This document shows positions 24,401-36,200 of a stretch of 64,000 nt of DNA, one piece after another. The first letter of the stretch is position 1, and every line of letters begins with the position of its first letter. This DNA is from Echinococcus granulosus (Eukaryota > Platyhelminthes > Cestoda > Cyclophyllidea > Taeniidae), in the NCBI RefSeq assembly GCF_000524195.1, contig NW_020170382.1, positions 501,099 to 565,098 on the forward strand. The letters are read 5' to 3'. The translations under genes were made by a program, and so were the position numbers. The notes under the pieces are model-generated. The model was given only the letters and a program-made list of their open reading frames with translations, was not told where the DNA came from and made no database searches.

Positions 24401-25705
24401 AAAAACCTCTACTTATTCCCTCCTATTCTCCGATTTTAGGCAAACCGTTTAAAAGTGATGGATTTAAGGGCTTTTCTGGTACCTTGTTCGGCAGCGGTGG
24501 TAGATGTGGAGGTTTTGAAGCTCTCAGCAAGGATGCCTCGGCGAAACCCTCGTGGTTGACTGCCCCTGGGTCTTCTTCATCACCTTCACCCTGGGCTGGT
24601 GCAGGATCCACTCTTTTCTCTGCAAAAGGCGATGACAAAGACGATAATGACGACGACAACGAAAGTGACCCCGATCCTCAATTCGAACCCATTATTCCCT
24701 TACCGAATCTTGTGGAGGTCTGTTACTCTACTCGTTTTTTAATATACCGCATTTAATCCCTTTTAAGAGATTGATTTTCGAATGAGTAGACAAAGACAGG
24801 CGAAGAGGAGGAGGTGTGCTTGTTTCTAAGGCGATGTAAGCTCTACCGACGCCTTGACAACCAGTGGAAAGAGCGTGGAATCGGGGATATGAAGGTTCTC
24901 GTCCATCCGAAAAACCTGCCTCCCGCCCATTTTCTCGATCCGCGTACCGAACTGCCCACTGACAAGGACCTCAAAGGTGGCATCAACCACGCCCGTCTTC
25001 TGATGCGTCGTGACCATGTTCTAAAGATCTGCACCAATCAGACCATTTCTCTGGACATGCCCCAGTTCAAACCGCTCATTGTTGCCAACTATGGCGTTTG
25101 TTGGGTGGCCAAGGACTACTCTGAGAATCCCGACGGCGAAGTCATGACTTTAGGACTGAGGTTCAAGGTAGGTGGCCCTTTGACCGCCCTCAGTTAAAAT
25201 TGGGTGTTTTTTGGCCATTTTATTCATTTGGCCCACTGAATTGATGCGCCAACAGGTGTATAAGTTATGGTGCTGTTAATAATCCCATTAAAATTTTCGT
25301 AAGGATTCTTTCCCTTACTTATTGTCTTTAATCAACTCAAGATTACTGAAGTTCCTCGAGGAAATTCGGCCCTTACATAACTGGTGTTGTTCTGTAATGA
25401 CAATAGTTTGGGTTATTCTTTGTAGAATGTTATTATAACCTTTTAAAACTGAATTCATGTATCCCCAGACGATAGGGTTTGGTGCAGCCCGTAGGAAAAT
25501 CGGGGTGTCACATGTCCAACCTTTGATGATTGAAATCATTCCCCTTGTAGACTGAACAGGATCTTACCCATTTTCGCGCAAGTATCGAACGTGCTCGGGA
25601 AATGTTTAAGCGTGAGTTCTCAACAATTTTTTTTTCTGAGTCTGTAAATTCTCCTTGTCCAGTGAATAATCCCCCTTTTTCGCAGGAACCAATGCAACGT
25701 CGTAG
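15428..25705 (+). CDS. RANBP2: Nup358/RanBP2 nucleoporin (TPR, 3 RanBD, 2 RanBP2 zinc fingers), complete
   Basis: Twenty-one exons: 15428-15499, 15532-15599, 15629-15786, 15827-15873, 15906-15989, 16021-16176, 16212-16469, 16520-16982, 17055-17319, 17385-17615, 17687-18074, 18151-18223, 18700-18884, 19144-19729, 20765-21009, 21086-21610, 21695-23053, 23941-24717, 24790-25167, 25551-25611, 25686-25705. They sum to 6399 nt (2132 residues) with every phase closing. The N-terminus (MFSTRAQVDKYV) and the TPR-containing alpha-helical third match animal RanBP2. Then come a coiled, Pro/Gln-rich linker (exon 14), FG-type spacer sequence, RanBD1 (exons 16-17), a zinc finger (WACATC..CPAC), RanBD2 (exon 17), a second zinc finger (WTCESC..CPAC) and RanBD3 (exons 18-20). 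The protein stops nine nucleotides' worth of codons after the RanBD3 helix, so there is no fourth RanBD and no cyclophilin domain. The family anchors at cytoplasmic pore filaments and binds RanGTP. No SUMO E3 repeat region was recognised. Confidence 0.95.
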
Positions 25706-25773
25706 ATGACGTCTCAAATAGAGGCACCGTCTCCTCCTTTGCATGTTTTTGCATTGCTATACAAACGTATTGA

Positions 25774-25779
25774 AATAAA
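25774..25779 (+). terminator. Poly(A) signal of RANBP2
   Basis: AATAAA 69 nt after the RANBP2 stop codon (25703-25705), the first canonical hexamer downstream of the stop. Confidence 0.7.
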
Positions 25780-27152
25780 ATATACAGACATTTTTACGCT
25801 CCCGTTTCTCTTTTTTCCATGCTCCATCATTGCAATTGAACGAGCCCTACTCCATATTTGACACGTTTTCATGGGTTATCGTCAGGACTTCCGCTATTGC
25901 CTAAAAGAAGGGTGGACTCGAATTGCAGTTTTTTTGCATAAAAATTTGTTTTCGTTTTTAATGGAAATGGACTACGCCGTTTGACCCAGCACTACCACAG
26001 TTTGGGTTTCTCTCCTTGCTCTAATGGGTCTTGTATTTCTCATAACGCGAACGTGGATAAAACCGTAAATAAATCCATCAGGTTGGCTTACCTCTCTCAT
26101 TATCACCTTCGGGGAGTCCCACCTAGGCAGCAGTCTCCCACTGTTGCGGTGCTCGTTGCTGAAATCGAGGGCGGTCCAACAGTCTGATGCTGTTTGTGAA
26201 GTGGGTAAACTTATTTATGTCGTTACTAGTTAGTGAAGTTGTTAAATTGAGGTAAGCATGGGCACCACCTGGTTTGCTGAATGACACCCACAGAAACGGT
26301 ACAAAGTTTGAGCCCCTGTCGTTTCTTTTTCTGACGGTTCCACTTATTTTTCCATTCAAAACTGCCGCGACTTCGTTTTGAAACCACCACCAAACATGCT
26401 AGTGTACAAATTATGGAAAAGGCTGAACAATACTCTACCGAGAAGTCCTAGAAACCTTGAGTAAAAATTTCCTATGATCACGTCCTTTATTTCCTGTTTT
26501 CACTTAGTTGACATCCGCACCTTTCCCAGCTTCTTGCAACACCAGAGGCATAGAGTCTTCTAATCGTGGTGACGGATAACTGTGGCCTTATTAGCGATTG
26601 TGATTCCTTTAGCCTTAGTCTCGCTTCATTGCTGCGCCTTGTCCAGTTGCCAAAGGCCGTCATGTTTTCAACAGCCCTTTTTTGTGGCTCTCTGCAAGTT
26701 TACCTAAATCCCTTCCTGCGGCAACATTTGAGTTCATTGTTACGCTTGTATTCCTAAATTTCAGATTCTGGAACATTACGAAAAGGGCCAATTTAGCATC
26801 CAGTCCCGCATAGTTGGCGCTTTAGCTCGATTTGACTTGACGCTCTTTATCTAAAACTACGCATCGCAATGCAATAGCCTCTCCTCCTGTAGCCTTTGCC
26901 CTTTCTGTATTGAAGATAGTTAGGTAAATCGGGTATACGAGTTGCTTACGATTTTAAATCCATATCTAGTACTCCCATGAAGTAAACGTCAGCAGACTTT
27001 GGAGCTACATCAAGGACTACTCCACTCTTCATTCGAGTTGCAGGAGGAACAAATCGAAAGAGGAATTAAAGGTAACAATTGATTGGTAAGCAAAGTAATC
27101 ATAAATACACAGATGGAGCGCGAGCGCGTGCATGTATGTACCCAAAACGCAA
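25780..27152. other. Convergent intergenic region between RANBP2 and PPCS
   Basis: The 3' ends of RANBP2 (plus) and PPCS (minus) face each other across about 1.4 kb. No exon, RNA gene or repeat was recognised. No AATAAA for PPCS was found in the first 250 nt after its stop. Confidence 0.5.
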
Positions 27153-30100
27153 CTAACAAGTAGTTCCTTTTTGAAACGCCAGGAAAGTGGTATGGAGATG
27201 AGCGACGCGACGGGTGAGGACTTCTTCGAGCTCCTCAGAAGACGATGGTGTCACAGTAAGGTGCTCGGAGGATAAGTCCAGAACACCATCACCGCCACCT
27301 TCATCCAGCTTGTGAATGAGCCAGGCCTCTTGTTTGCGTGTCTGCAGGAGGTTCGCTATCACCGCGTGTGTTTGATATCGCTTTAGGGCTGCTTTAGCTC
27401 GGTCCAGAACAAGGGAGGCGTCCGTCTCCAGCTGGAGGGTTAAAAAAACAATTCGCCTAATCATACCACGTACATCAGTTTAATGTTGTCCATGACCTCG
27501 AACATTTGGGACTTATGAATCATAATCTTCCTATATTTACAGATTATCACTATCACTTTCGCCTACGCTATAAAAATGCGCCGAATCAGAAAACCTTAAT
27601 CACCTCCGTTTCTATCCTCTACTTTTCGTCCAAATTTCCAATCAGTTTTGCATTCAATCATGGAATCGTCTAGTGCTGATGTCAGGGAAATATGAAGGAT
27701 GAGGTAATATTTCACTTCCGTTTGAAAGCGGGGAATGGGGCAAGCCTTGTGATGATATGAATGTTGAGAATTGAGCTTTCATCGGACTGATTCAAGAGGC
27801 CTGACTATTTCCTCAAAATTTTTCATTCTACACCTTCCAGCTGTGTAGTGCATCGAGTAGGGAGCTGTCAGTCGTAACCGCTGTTTGATCTTCAGCAAGT
27901 AAAAATCTGCAGTCCACCGCAAACGCGGAAAAATATTGAGGGAATTAAGTGGTGTGTGCCTTAGAAGCGTGGGAAGGGTCATGAGTTGGCATGTTGGTCG
28001 GCTTAATGCTCTCACACAAAATCCACTTAGCATCACATATCTTTCAGTAAACCATCCTTTCCCAGCGGCACACTTTTATAATAGGTGAATGAAGTGAGGA
28101 AAGAAATGCAAATCTACGAACCCAATCGTCATCTGTGGAGGTGTGACGTATAGGACCCGTTTGCTCAGCTGTCACCACAACTTCCCCCCCCCCCGTTGAT
28201 TTTGGTGTAAACCTATTGCTTCATCTCTCACTTTCAAAACGCATCTAACAGTAACATCTCTCGATGCCAAATGACTGGATAATAAGTCCAGCAATTCAGC
28301 AGATTTTAGTGGTCAACACACCTTGAAGGAGATCACCATCGTAGAAGTGGCCCACTTAGTTGAGATGAGACCAAGGACCTTAGGAACCGGTGAGAGATGT
28401 ATTGTCAGAGAGCCATCAGCGTCGCATTGGATGTTGTCATTGTCACCCCCTTTGAGAGCTAGACTGGCGTGCAATTTGTGTCGCGGCAGATGATCGTGTG
28501 AAATGAAGAAGTCAGAGACGGCTGCAGCGAGGAAAAGCAGTGTACCCTGACGACACAAATCACTCCGATTGAGCAAACAACAAAGCCAACGAAGCTTTAC
28601 GAGGTAATCTTCAACCGTTAGAAAGTCAAGGAGTAGTAGACGGTCCCCTAAAAGAATAATGTACAGGTTTAGGCAGCAAAACTGGTGCTAAAAACACTAC
28701 TCATTAGCAGAACGAACTCACGGAATTTGTCGTAGCTTTGGATAACATCACAGATGCTCTGAGCGAATACGGGGTTAAGTTTAGGTGTGGAATGAGGAAG
28801 TGTGGAAGTGTTGTTAAAGTCAAACCAAGCATCAAGAGTTGAGGCCCAGCCCCCAGGAGGACAACAGCGATTTGTGAAGGGAGTCAGGGAGTAACGTCGA
28901 TGTAGGAAGATGACCGCATAGCCCAACTTCAAGAAGTACTCTGCACTCACTGCACCTCGGGAGCCCGTACTACGGCAAGAAAAAACTGGAAACAGAAGCA
29001 ATGAAACTGCCCCCAACAGCCATTAACGAGTTGGCTGCCGGCACCACACGTGGGTAATCCATTTGCTGATTTGGCTTGGGAGATCGACAGATAAAATAAA
29101 GGCAATTAGTTTGATACTAGAAGAATGAACCGCCCACACCGCGGTGGTCGAGTCTCCTCCGACATCTCGGTAATAAACGGGGTAAGTACCACGGGATCTG
29201 GAGGCACGAGATAGTTGCACTAATTCAACAGCCTCACTATATTATTATAGTATTTACGAGTGAAGCGACACTACAGAGATTTGCTTTACAATTTAAGCTG
29301 CTTATTTGGTCGCCTTTATGCATGGAGTTCTTTTTTAACAGAGATCCAAATAACCCAAAATTACTAGTAGATATCAACTTTTGTACAAGAGATTCCCATC
29401 ATTAACAGGATTGACAAAAAGAAAACCCTAACAATGCTTAATTATGAACCACTCAAATCCAGGAAATGAGTATATCTGAACTACAATGATGCCTCAGTGC
29501 TATCATACACCAGATATAAATAGGATCTTATGCGTACCTCAAGCGTTTCCAATTCAGCAATATTTTGAGAATAGGATTCAAAGCAGAATCGCAAATCGTC
29601 TTCGTGGTAAGGCCACAAGAAGTGATATGGATTGCAAAACATAAGCTTACCCGAATCAAGGAGTTTTAAGCTGATACTTTGGAGATCTAAGAGCCGAATT
29701 TTGAGAGATTTAAAATGTCCCGAATATTTACACTACCGGAAGCTGAGAAGAAAATTGACCAGCACAAAGTAAATGTCTTATTGTTCTAATGTAACAAAAC
29801 TTCACTTTTTTGCTTTTCCAATCCAATTTACTGCTTTTAAGTGTGTCACATATGTGTGAGGTGCGGGATTACTAAAAAACGGGGTGTCACACATTCGTGA
29901 CGATGGTAGCTAACATGCTAATCAATTCAGGAAGTGGTTCATGCCGCAACAAGAGCACTCCACGCAAAAATTTCTTGTTTTAGGCTCAGCCAATCTCAGC
30001 TACGCGATTTGGTGCCAAGAATTATCGTGTACAGACAGAGAGTACACACCGCGCGCTTGTGACGGTGGTAATGAATGTGAAATGTTACCCCAAATTTTAC

Positions 30101-32207
30101 TTCAAAGTCAACGTGATTCACCCCTTCCAAGATCTCATTCTACTTCGATGATGCCAGTTTTATTGTATTTTAAATAAGAGTTCCAAAAATCTGTTAAAAA
30201 ATGTTTCCCTTAACGATCACATATTGTGCTCAATGCGGGGTTTTTCGAGAAAGCTCCTGCAACAAATCAACAAGCACCATCGGAAGTGTAATGATATGAG
30301 GGTATTACGCACAAATTTGCAGTTATAAAAAAAGCAAAATTTACATCAGATGCTAAAGTCACATGAGGACTTCCAATATGAAGGATTTAAAACGGGCTGC
30401 TACTGTAGTGGCGCATATTGTGGGCCAGTCCGTATACCACCAATTGGGATGATGGGTGACAACGGTAGGGATGTCTGGCAATGAATGAAAACGCAAAATC
30501 CTCCAGTAATCGTATCGATAGATGACTTCACGCACATCACGGGATGCCTACTCGAATAGTGTAAACGTTTTGGACCGAGCCCTACATTTGTAAGCGATGA
30601 TTCCACCTTTGTTCCCCTTTCCCACACCCTTTCCCACAGGAAGATTCGTATTCTGTACAGTTTCGCTACAGCTTGCGTGTCGATCACCTACCTAGAAGTA
30701 GGGTTCCCATATGTGCTGTGCTTTACGGCACGGTACGGTACTGCAGGGGACGCTAAAGTCATTTCACAAACATTTACAATTTCAAAAAACTACTGCCCAC
30801 TGAATGCCGAGATTGATGAAGTGAAGCACACCGCCATACTGACTCATCTTTCCATGCTAAAGCTGCTTTTCAGGTAGTAATCAACGCTGAAAAGAGTGCA
30901 TAAAAGGAGTAGGAAACTGAGCCAGGACTCGTTGGACTTCCTTATTAAACTAAAAAGTCCCGGTTTGATCTGAATCAACCTTTTAAATTTGCTAAAATGC
31001 AAAATAATAGAAATAGAAAAATGAAATGTCCCATGTTATAACCCGCTATCAAGCATTCCTTGGTTACTCTTGATTCGAAAACCTTCGAGCAACATCAGAA
31101 TGCAAACACAGGGAACGGCATGACTTCACTCCAGTCCTACTGAAGTCACCTTCCCAGGATTGCAGGTCGGTAATATTTGGCGATCATGCGACCCACGCTA
31201 TTGTTTTGAGTGTGGTTGAAAGGGCTGCCAATATAGCTAATTAGTCTCCTATCCCTATTCAGAACGATGTGGCCAATATGGTTACAAATCCCACGAAAAG
31301 ACTAAACGGTCTCTTTGGATTCCCTATCGAGGCAATACTTGGGGCCGAGAGCAGCATTTTTGGATGAGTTCCCGAAGTATTTACAGGAAGTTACGTTTGC
31401 CAAAGCCAATGACGGTGTCGCAATAGAATTGCATACTTTAGCACACAGGCCTTTTCAGGACCCAGCAATTCAGCAGCCACACTGGCATTGTGAAACCACT
31501 TATGCCATTAGTCTGTTGGACCTTCTACGGAGATAACTCGAAGTTAAATTGTTTATAGAGTTAGCAAACATCCCAAGGTAAGAGTAAGTACATTTTTCTC
31601 TGACTGGGTTCGAGCATAAGCCTTCGCAACTGCATTTGCCACGAGTGGCTGTGCCCAAACCGAAGCAAAGGAGGGCCAACTATTGGGAATCAACTCAATG
31701 TGGAAATCCGCACAATTATCAGTCGTAGATTAAGATCAGATCCGAATAAAAAAATACTCATAAGGAGACCGTTTCCAGGACTGATACAAGGCAATAATTT
31801 ACGCTTAGGATTTAAAAAACTGAGGATTATCCAGTGGTGACGTCAACACTACACTGAATTGCATCTCAATACTTAATGTTATTTTGTTCTCATCATAAGG
31901 TTGATGGATATTTAATAAGTTACCTCAGGGTTTTTAAGAATTGGTTATTAAAGGATATGAATGAGAAAACGAACTGGGTCTAGAAATGCAAACTCAGCAA
32001 GACCTACCTAAAATTGTCAATAAAGCGGACGGTGTTCAGCTCCAGCGGAGCCGTCGTTCCACCCGACGTGACACAAGCAATGGGGGATTCGAGTCCAAGT
32101 TTTTCCACAAAGTCGTGAGCCCGTTTGGTGAAATCCTGCCAACCCTTTGTAGATTTGCGCGCTGTTGTTTCGGCTTCTAACCACCTCTCAGCCGAGTCCA
32201 GCGAATC
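27153..32207 (-). CDS. PPCS: Phosphopantothenate-cysteine ligase (second half of CoA step), start codon unresolved
   Basis: Four exons on the minus strand: 32207-32008, 28969-28722, 28647-28322, 27431-27153 (stop TAG at 27155-27153). Phases 2, 1 and 0 close exactly and give about 350 residues, against 311 in human. The enzyme joins 4'-phosphopantothenate to cysteine, the second step of coenzyme A synthesis. Exon 1 carries the nucleotide-binding and active-site motif [11 protein letters not shown], then TVRFIDNFS split across the 3 kb intron, followed by [17 protein letters not shown]. Exon 3 has [11 protein letters not shown], and exons 3/4 join as VISFK-LETD. The C-terminal exon has HAVIANLL and a dimer-region-like tail. 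Upstream of [14 protein letters not shown] the frame hits a stop without an ATG, so a further 5' exon with the initiator Met is missing; the acceptor at 32208 is weak. It is the eukaryotic monofunctional form, not a CoaBC fusion. Confidence 0.93.
28970..32007 (-). other. 3.0 kb intron of PPCS
   Basis: A large first visible intron that interrupts the serine codon of the conserved DNFS motif (AG in exon 1, T in exon 2). Donor AG|GTAGGT at 32008/32007, acceptor CCGTAG at 28970. Its interior holds only chance ORFs. Confidence 0.8.
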
Positions 32208-33061
32208 CTCAGAAGAATAAGAAGCATATCACCTTATCCTATTTATTTGTGGTAGCCACCCTACGAACCATTTTAGGTTTGAACCTGGGGTAGAATCGTT
32301 TTTAAAAGGCACACAAAAACTAGCTCAACATACTTATTTTCCTGCAAAACTCATCACTCCACGATTATTTCGAGGAATTTTATTAAAACCTCCCGCCTAA
32401 GTTGCTTCAAGTTTATTAATCTGCGTTTGAGCGGCGGTCGAATATTGTTTAAAGCCTCCGCAAACTAAACCGTAGTTACAACGGTTCAGACCACATGAGG
32501 ACGAATTCAGAACGCTGAAGCTTTGTTCAAGCGCTAGTGGTTGGTACAAAACTGTGACATGAACCCATAGGATTACCAATTTCCATGGTACTTAGAAGGG
32601 AAATCGGTGAAGCTCTCGAACCAAACAATTTGACACTGCTCTTTTATCGTGTGAAATCCCAAATGGAGCAGGCATATCAAAAAAATTACCAGAAATGGAA
32701 AACAATTCATCCACTTGATTCAATTCAATCTCACCATGAGCTATGTAATAATATAATAGTCAGCAGCAGATCATATTACAATGGTCTCAACATCATCGTC
32801 AATCTAAATGGATCAAAGACTATCGGCTACAACCACACCAATGAATGTCGACAGATCGCGTTTCAGAAGCCATAAAAAACAATATGGAATGAAAATGGAT
32901 ACAAAGGGTCTGCATCCGTACAGATGCCAGACGTTTACTTTGATAACACACACACAAATTCGGGGGAAGAACTCAAAGAACTGGGACTCACGCAGACTAC
33001 CTCAGAAAGCATAAGACAGTGAGCCTTAACTGGTGCGGGGTAGCAGCAAGCACCCAAAACC

Positions 33062-33067
33062 TTTATT
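33062..33067 (-). terminator. Candidate poly(A) signal of the BICRA-like gene
   Basis: AATAAA on the minus strand (tttatt on plus), about 195 nt downstream of the stop codon at 33265-33263. Confidence 0.5.
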
Positions 33068-33262
33068 GCATTATTACGGCTATCGTACAAGAGAGATGGA
33101 GGAGGGTGGAAGGGAAGGCGAAAACCGCATAATACAAAAAATTACAAGTATGCACAGCATCTGAAGATACAGTGAGAAACAAAAGGAGTGAATATTGCAT
33201 TGTGTAAGTGCATATCTATGTATGTATACCAGTCGTATTTACACGAACGAGAAATGAAATCT

Positions 33263-36200
33263 CTACAGATCGATTATGCTCCGAATTGCAGCATCAATTG
33301 TGGGATCTTCTGAGTGCTGCAACCGTTGGTAGGTCACCCCGTCGTCTGTTTCGACTCGAGATTTCGACATCTCCGGCACCGAGGCGGAGGGTGGAAACTG
33401 GCACTAAAGCATGATAGGTGGGACTTAAGGGTGAAAGCTTTTCAATCAGGAATGAAATTAGCAAAGAAGGCGCCTTACCACGGAAAGGCCGTTCAGAGGA
33501 GACCTCGGTTCATGGCCACCGTAACTGTTTACCACCACCTCATCCTCCTCCTCTACAACGACACTTGCAATGTCCATGCCGGGAGAATTGGGCGGTTGAA
33601 AATCCTCCGCCTCTTCTGCTATCACCACTTCTTCCTCCTCCTCTTCCCATTCGGGCCAAGCGCCCTCTTCCACAGAGGCAGTGCACTTCACCGAAGCCCT
33701 GGGAGACTGTTCAAATAAGGGCCCCACTTCCTCCACTTTCGGTTTCGACTGTTGCTCCTCCAGCTGAAGAATGGCTGGTCGGGAGTTGCCCTTTCCATCA
33801 AACTCTAAAGGGACAAAATCGGAAGCTGCCTCTTCGAGGAATTGACGTATCCGTTTGGACGGCAGCGGATGACATTCCTCGGCGTCCAAACGGGCCTTCA
33901 ACTTCTCAAATGCGGTCCGTTCAGCCGCAAAACGCTCACGATCACTTTCTAACGCTAGTCGGAGGAGCGGTAAACGGTCAGCTTGAGGGCAGTCCATTAG
34001 TTGCTAAAAAGTTCGGACAGCCCAAGTCAAAACAAAACAAGTTCGGGATACGCTTAAATAAACGTAACTAAAAATTAAACTATCCTAGACCACGATTTTA
34101 ACACCAAAAAACAAATTTAAAAGATTTATACAACCACAAATTCAATTCATGACAAATAGAAGTCGATAAGAAGTGAACATACCCATTTTTCTGCACACAG
34201 TATGGAATGGACAGCGTCTTCAGTTTGCCGCTTCCTCGTGAACAGTTGATGAAATGCCTTATCAAGTATATCATCCACTGAAACAGCCGAACAATGAAAA
34301 ACATTTGCGCATTAAAAAGGAATTCGGAATTACCAAGACCAACTCTTCCCCAGCAAGGATGAAAAAGCAAACCTTTACTTATGGCCTCAGGAGTGTTATC
34401 CATATCTTGTTGGACATGATAGGGTGCTAAGAGATTTAGAAGTTCTTCCGGTGAGGGCAGTGGTCGCTCCTCATATGCCACCAGAACCGGTGGTCGAGAT
34501 ATTGCCGCGATCTGATCGGCGTGGAGAAGGGTTCGGACAGCATTGAGGCGACGCGACTGGAGCACGGACAGCTGGTTGACTGGCGGTACGTTGGCAGGGG
34601 CAGTGCTAGTGACAGCTGTGACAGAGGAAGTTGGGGCGGCAGAGACCATCCCAGGGGCTCGGGCGAGAGCTGATGACGCGCCAAATAGAGGCACCTTCAG
34701 GGGTAAACTCGATTTGGATGGATCTAAGAGAAGGAAAAAAGTACTGCAGTTAGCAGGCACTGCGTCCGGCAGAGTGGAGAACACGTGGATAACTTACCGG
34801 AAGGAGTGCTAGCAGCGCTAGCAGAGACGGGAGCGAGAACACACATTGTGCCAGTAGAAAGTGGTTGCCTGGGTGATTGAACCGTCTGCTGGGAGGCCGA
34901 GGGTTGTTGTGGTGTGGGTTGAGGTTGGGATGGTGGAGGCGGCGGACGGAGCAATCGGAGTTGTGTTGCCACAGGAGGCGCGGGTCGGGGATGGGCAGCG
35001 AAGAAGCGAGCCTGTTCCTGCTGGTACACTACGAGCACCTCCGCCTTGCGTTGATTGGTAGGGAGGGTGTAGAGTAGTTGTTCCAGATCCACTTTCTGCG
35101 CTCGTGTTAACCATAACTGGTAGCGTTGAGAGGTGAGACGGAATTCCACCAATACACTTTCCCCGGCAGCCATCGCAATGTTCACGGGAAGGAGACGATG
35201 CTTCACCAAAAGTCCAATCACTTCCGAACGCTAAAAGGGGAGAGTAATATACATTCACACAAATCGCTCTGATTATATGTTCAAATCTATGCAATATGGT
35301 GTTTGTGTGTTTGATGGCGTAAGGCAGCAACTGCAAGCCATCGGAGTAATGAGCTACTCAAACCGGATGAGTAGGGACGCTGCTAAATAAATCGTAAAGA
35401 AAAAGCGCCTCCCCGTTTTGATCCAGAGGGAACACGGACCAATCTGTGATGTCCATATGGGCATTCATATCAGCAGTCTCCGTAGAACTGCAATTTTTAT
35501 TACTTACTCGCACGGTATATTAGCTAATTTCAACAAAGACAAAACAACACAACCATAAAACTCGAACGCAAAAAAAAAAACAACAAAAGCTACAGGCGCA
35601 CCCACTAAAAGTTCAGGAAATAAAAAAAAAAGAAGTGGCGGCCAAAAGGCACAAACTGGACGTTAAAGCGGCCTTACCGAAGGGAGTCTTTGGCCATCGG
35701 GATTCACCTGTCTGGGCTGTACAATGGTCTAGGAGAAACGCGTGAACCAATCGGAGGGGGTGGGAGAGGTGTGAATTAAAAATGATCTCCGAGACACGTC
35801 TCAAAACTATCAAACTGGAATGGAGGAAGCAGGCTTACCATAGAACTGGTAGGACGCGAGGCAATCGGACCCAACAGTCTTGGCTGTATGGCAGAAGGTG
35901 AACTCAATGGGGCCTAGTTGGATGTATGGGAAAGGGAAGAGGGGAATTGCGTTGAAAAAACGCAAAAAAGGAAAGATACCACCGCCGGCCACAGCAAGCA
36001 AAGGCAATGTCAGAACAGGGGAGAAAAGAAACGCACGCTACACAGAGGCGAAAGAGCTAACACACGCACACGGGGGAACTTACCAAAGGTGATCGGGACG
36101 CATTGACGTATGCCCGAAGTGTGGCCAGACTATGTGACACACTCCGCCGTGCCTGCCTGGCTGGAGAGTACTGAGGCAGGGATACAGGTAAAGGGAGAGA

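Noticed and set aside
29023..29220. Minus-strand frame immediately upstream of the PPCS TGSRGA exon
   Set aside because: It lacks the PPCS nucleotide-binding motif and cannot be joined by a GT donor in phase; it is intron sequence.
29538..29642. Minus-strand ORF starting with ATG and ending at a good GT donor, at first taken as the PPCS N-terminal exon
   Set aside because: The true N-terminal exon with VTSGGTT and VRFIDNF is at 32008-32207, and its phase joins exactly to 28969; the 29.6 kb frame would fall inside that intron and break a conserved motif.
30400..31540. Small ORFs on both strands inside the PPCS intron (for example 30400-30687 minus and 31315-31536 plus)
   Set aside because: No recognisable domains, no consistent splice signals, lengths expected by chance.
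31986..32180. Plus-strand ORF of 64 codons
   Set aside because: It is the antisense shadow of PPCS exon 1.
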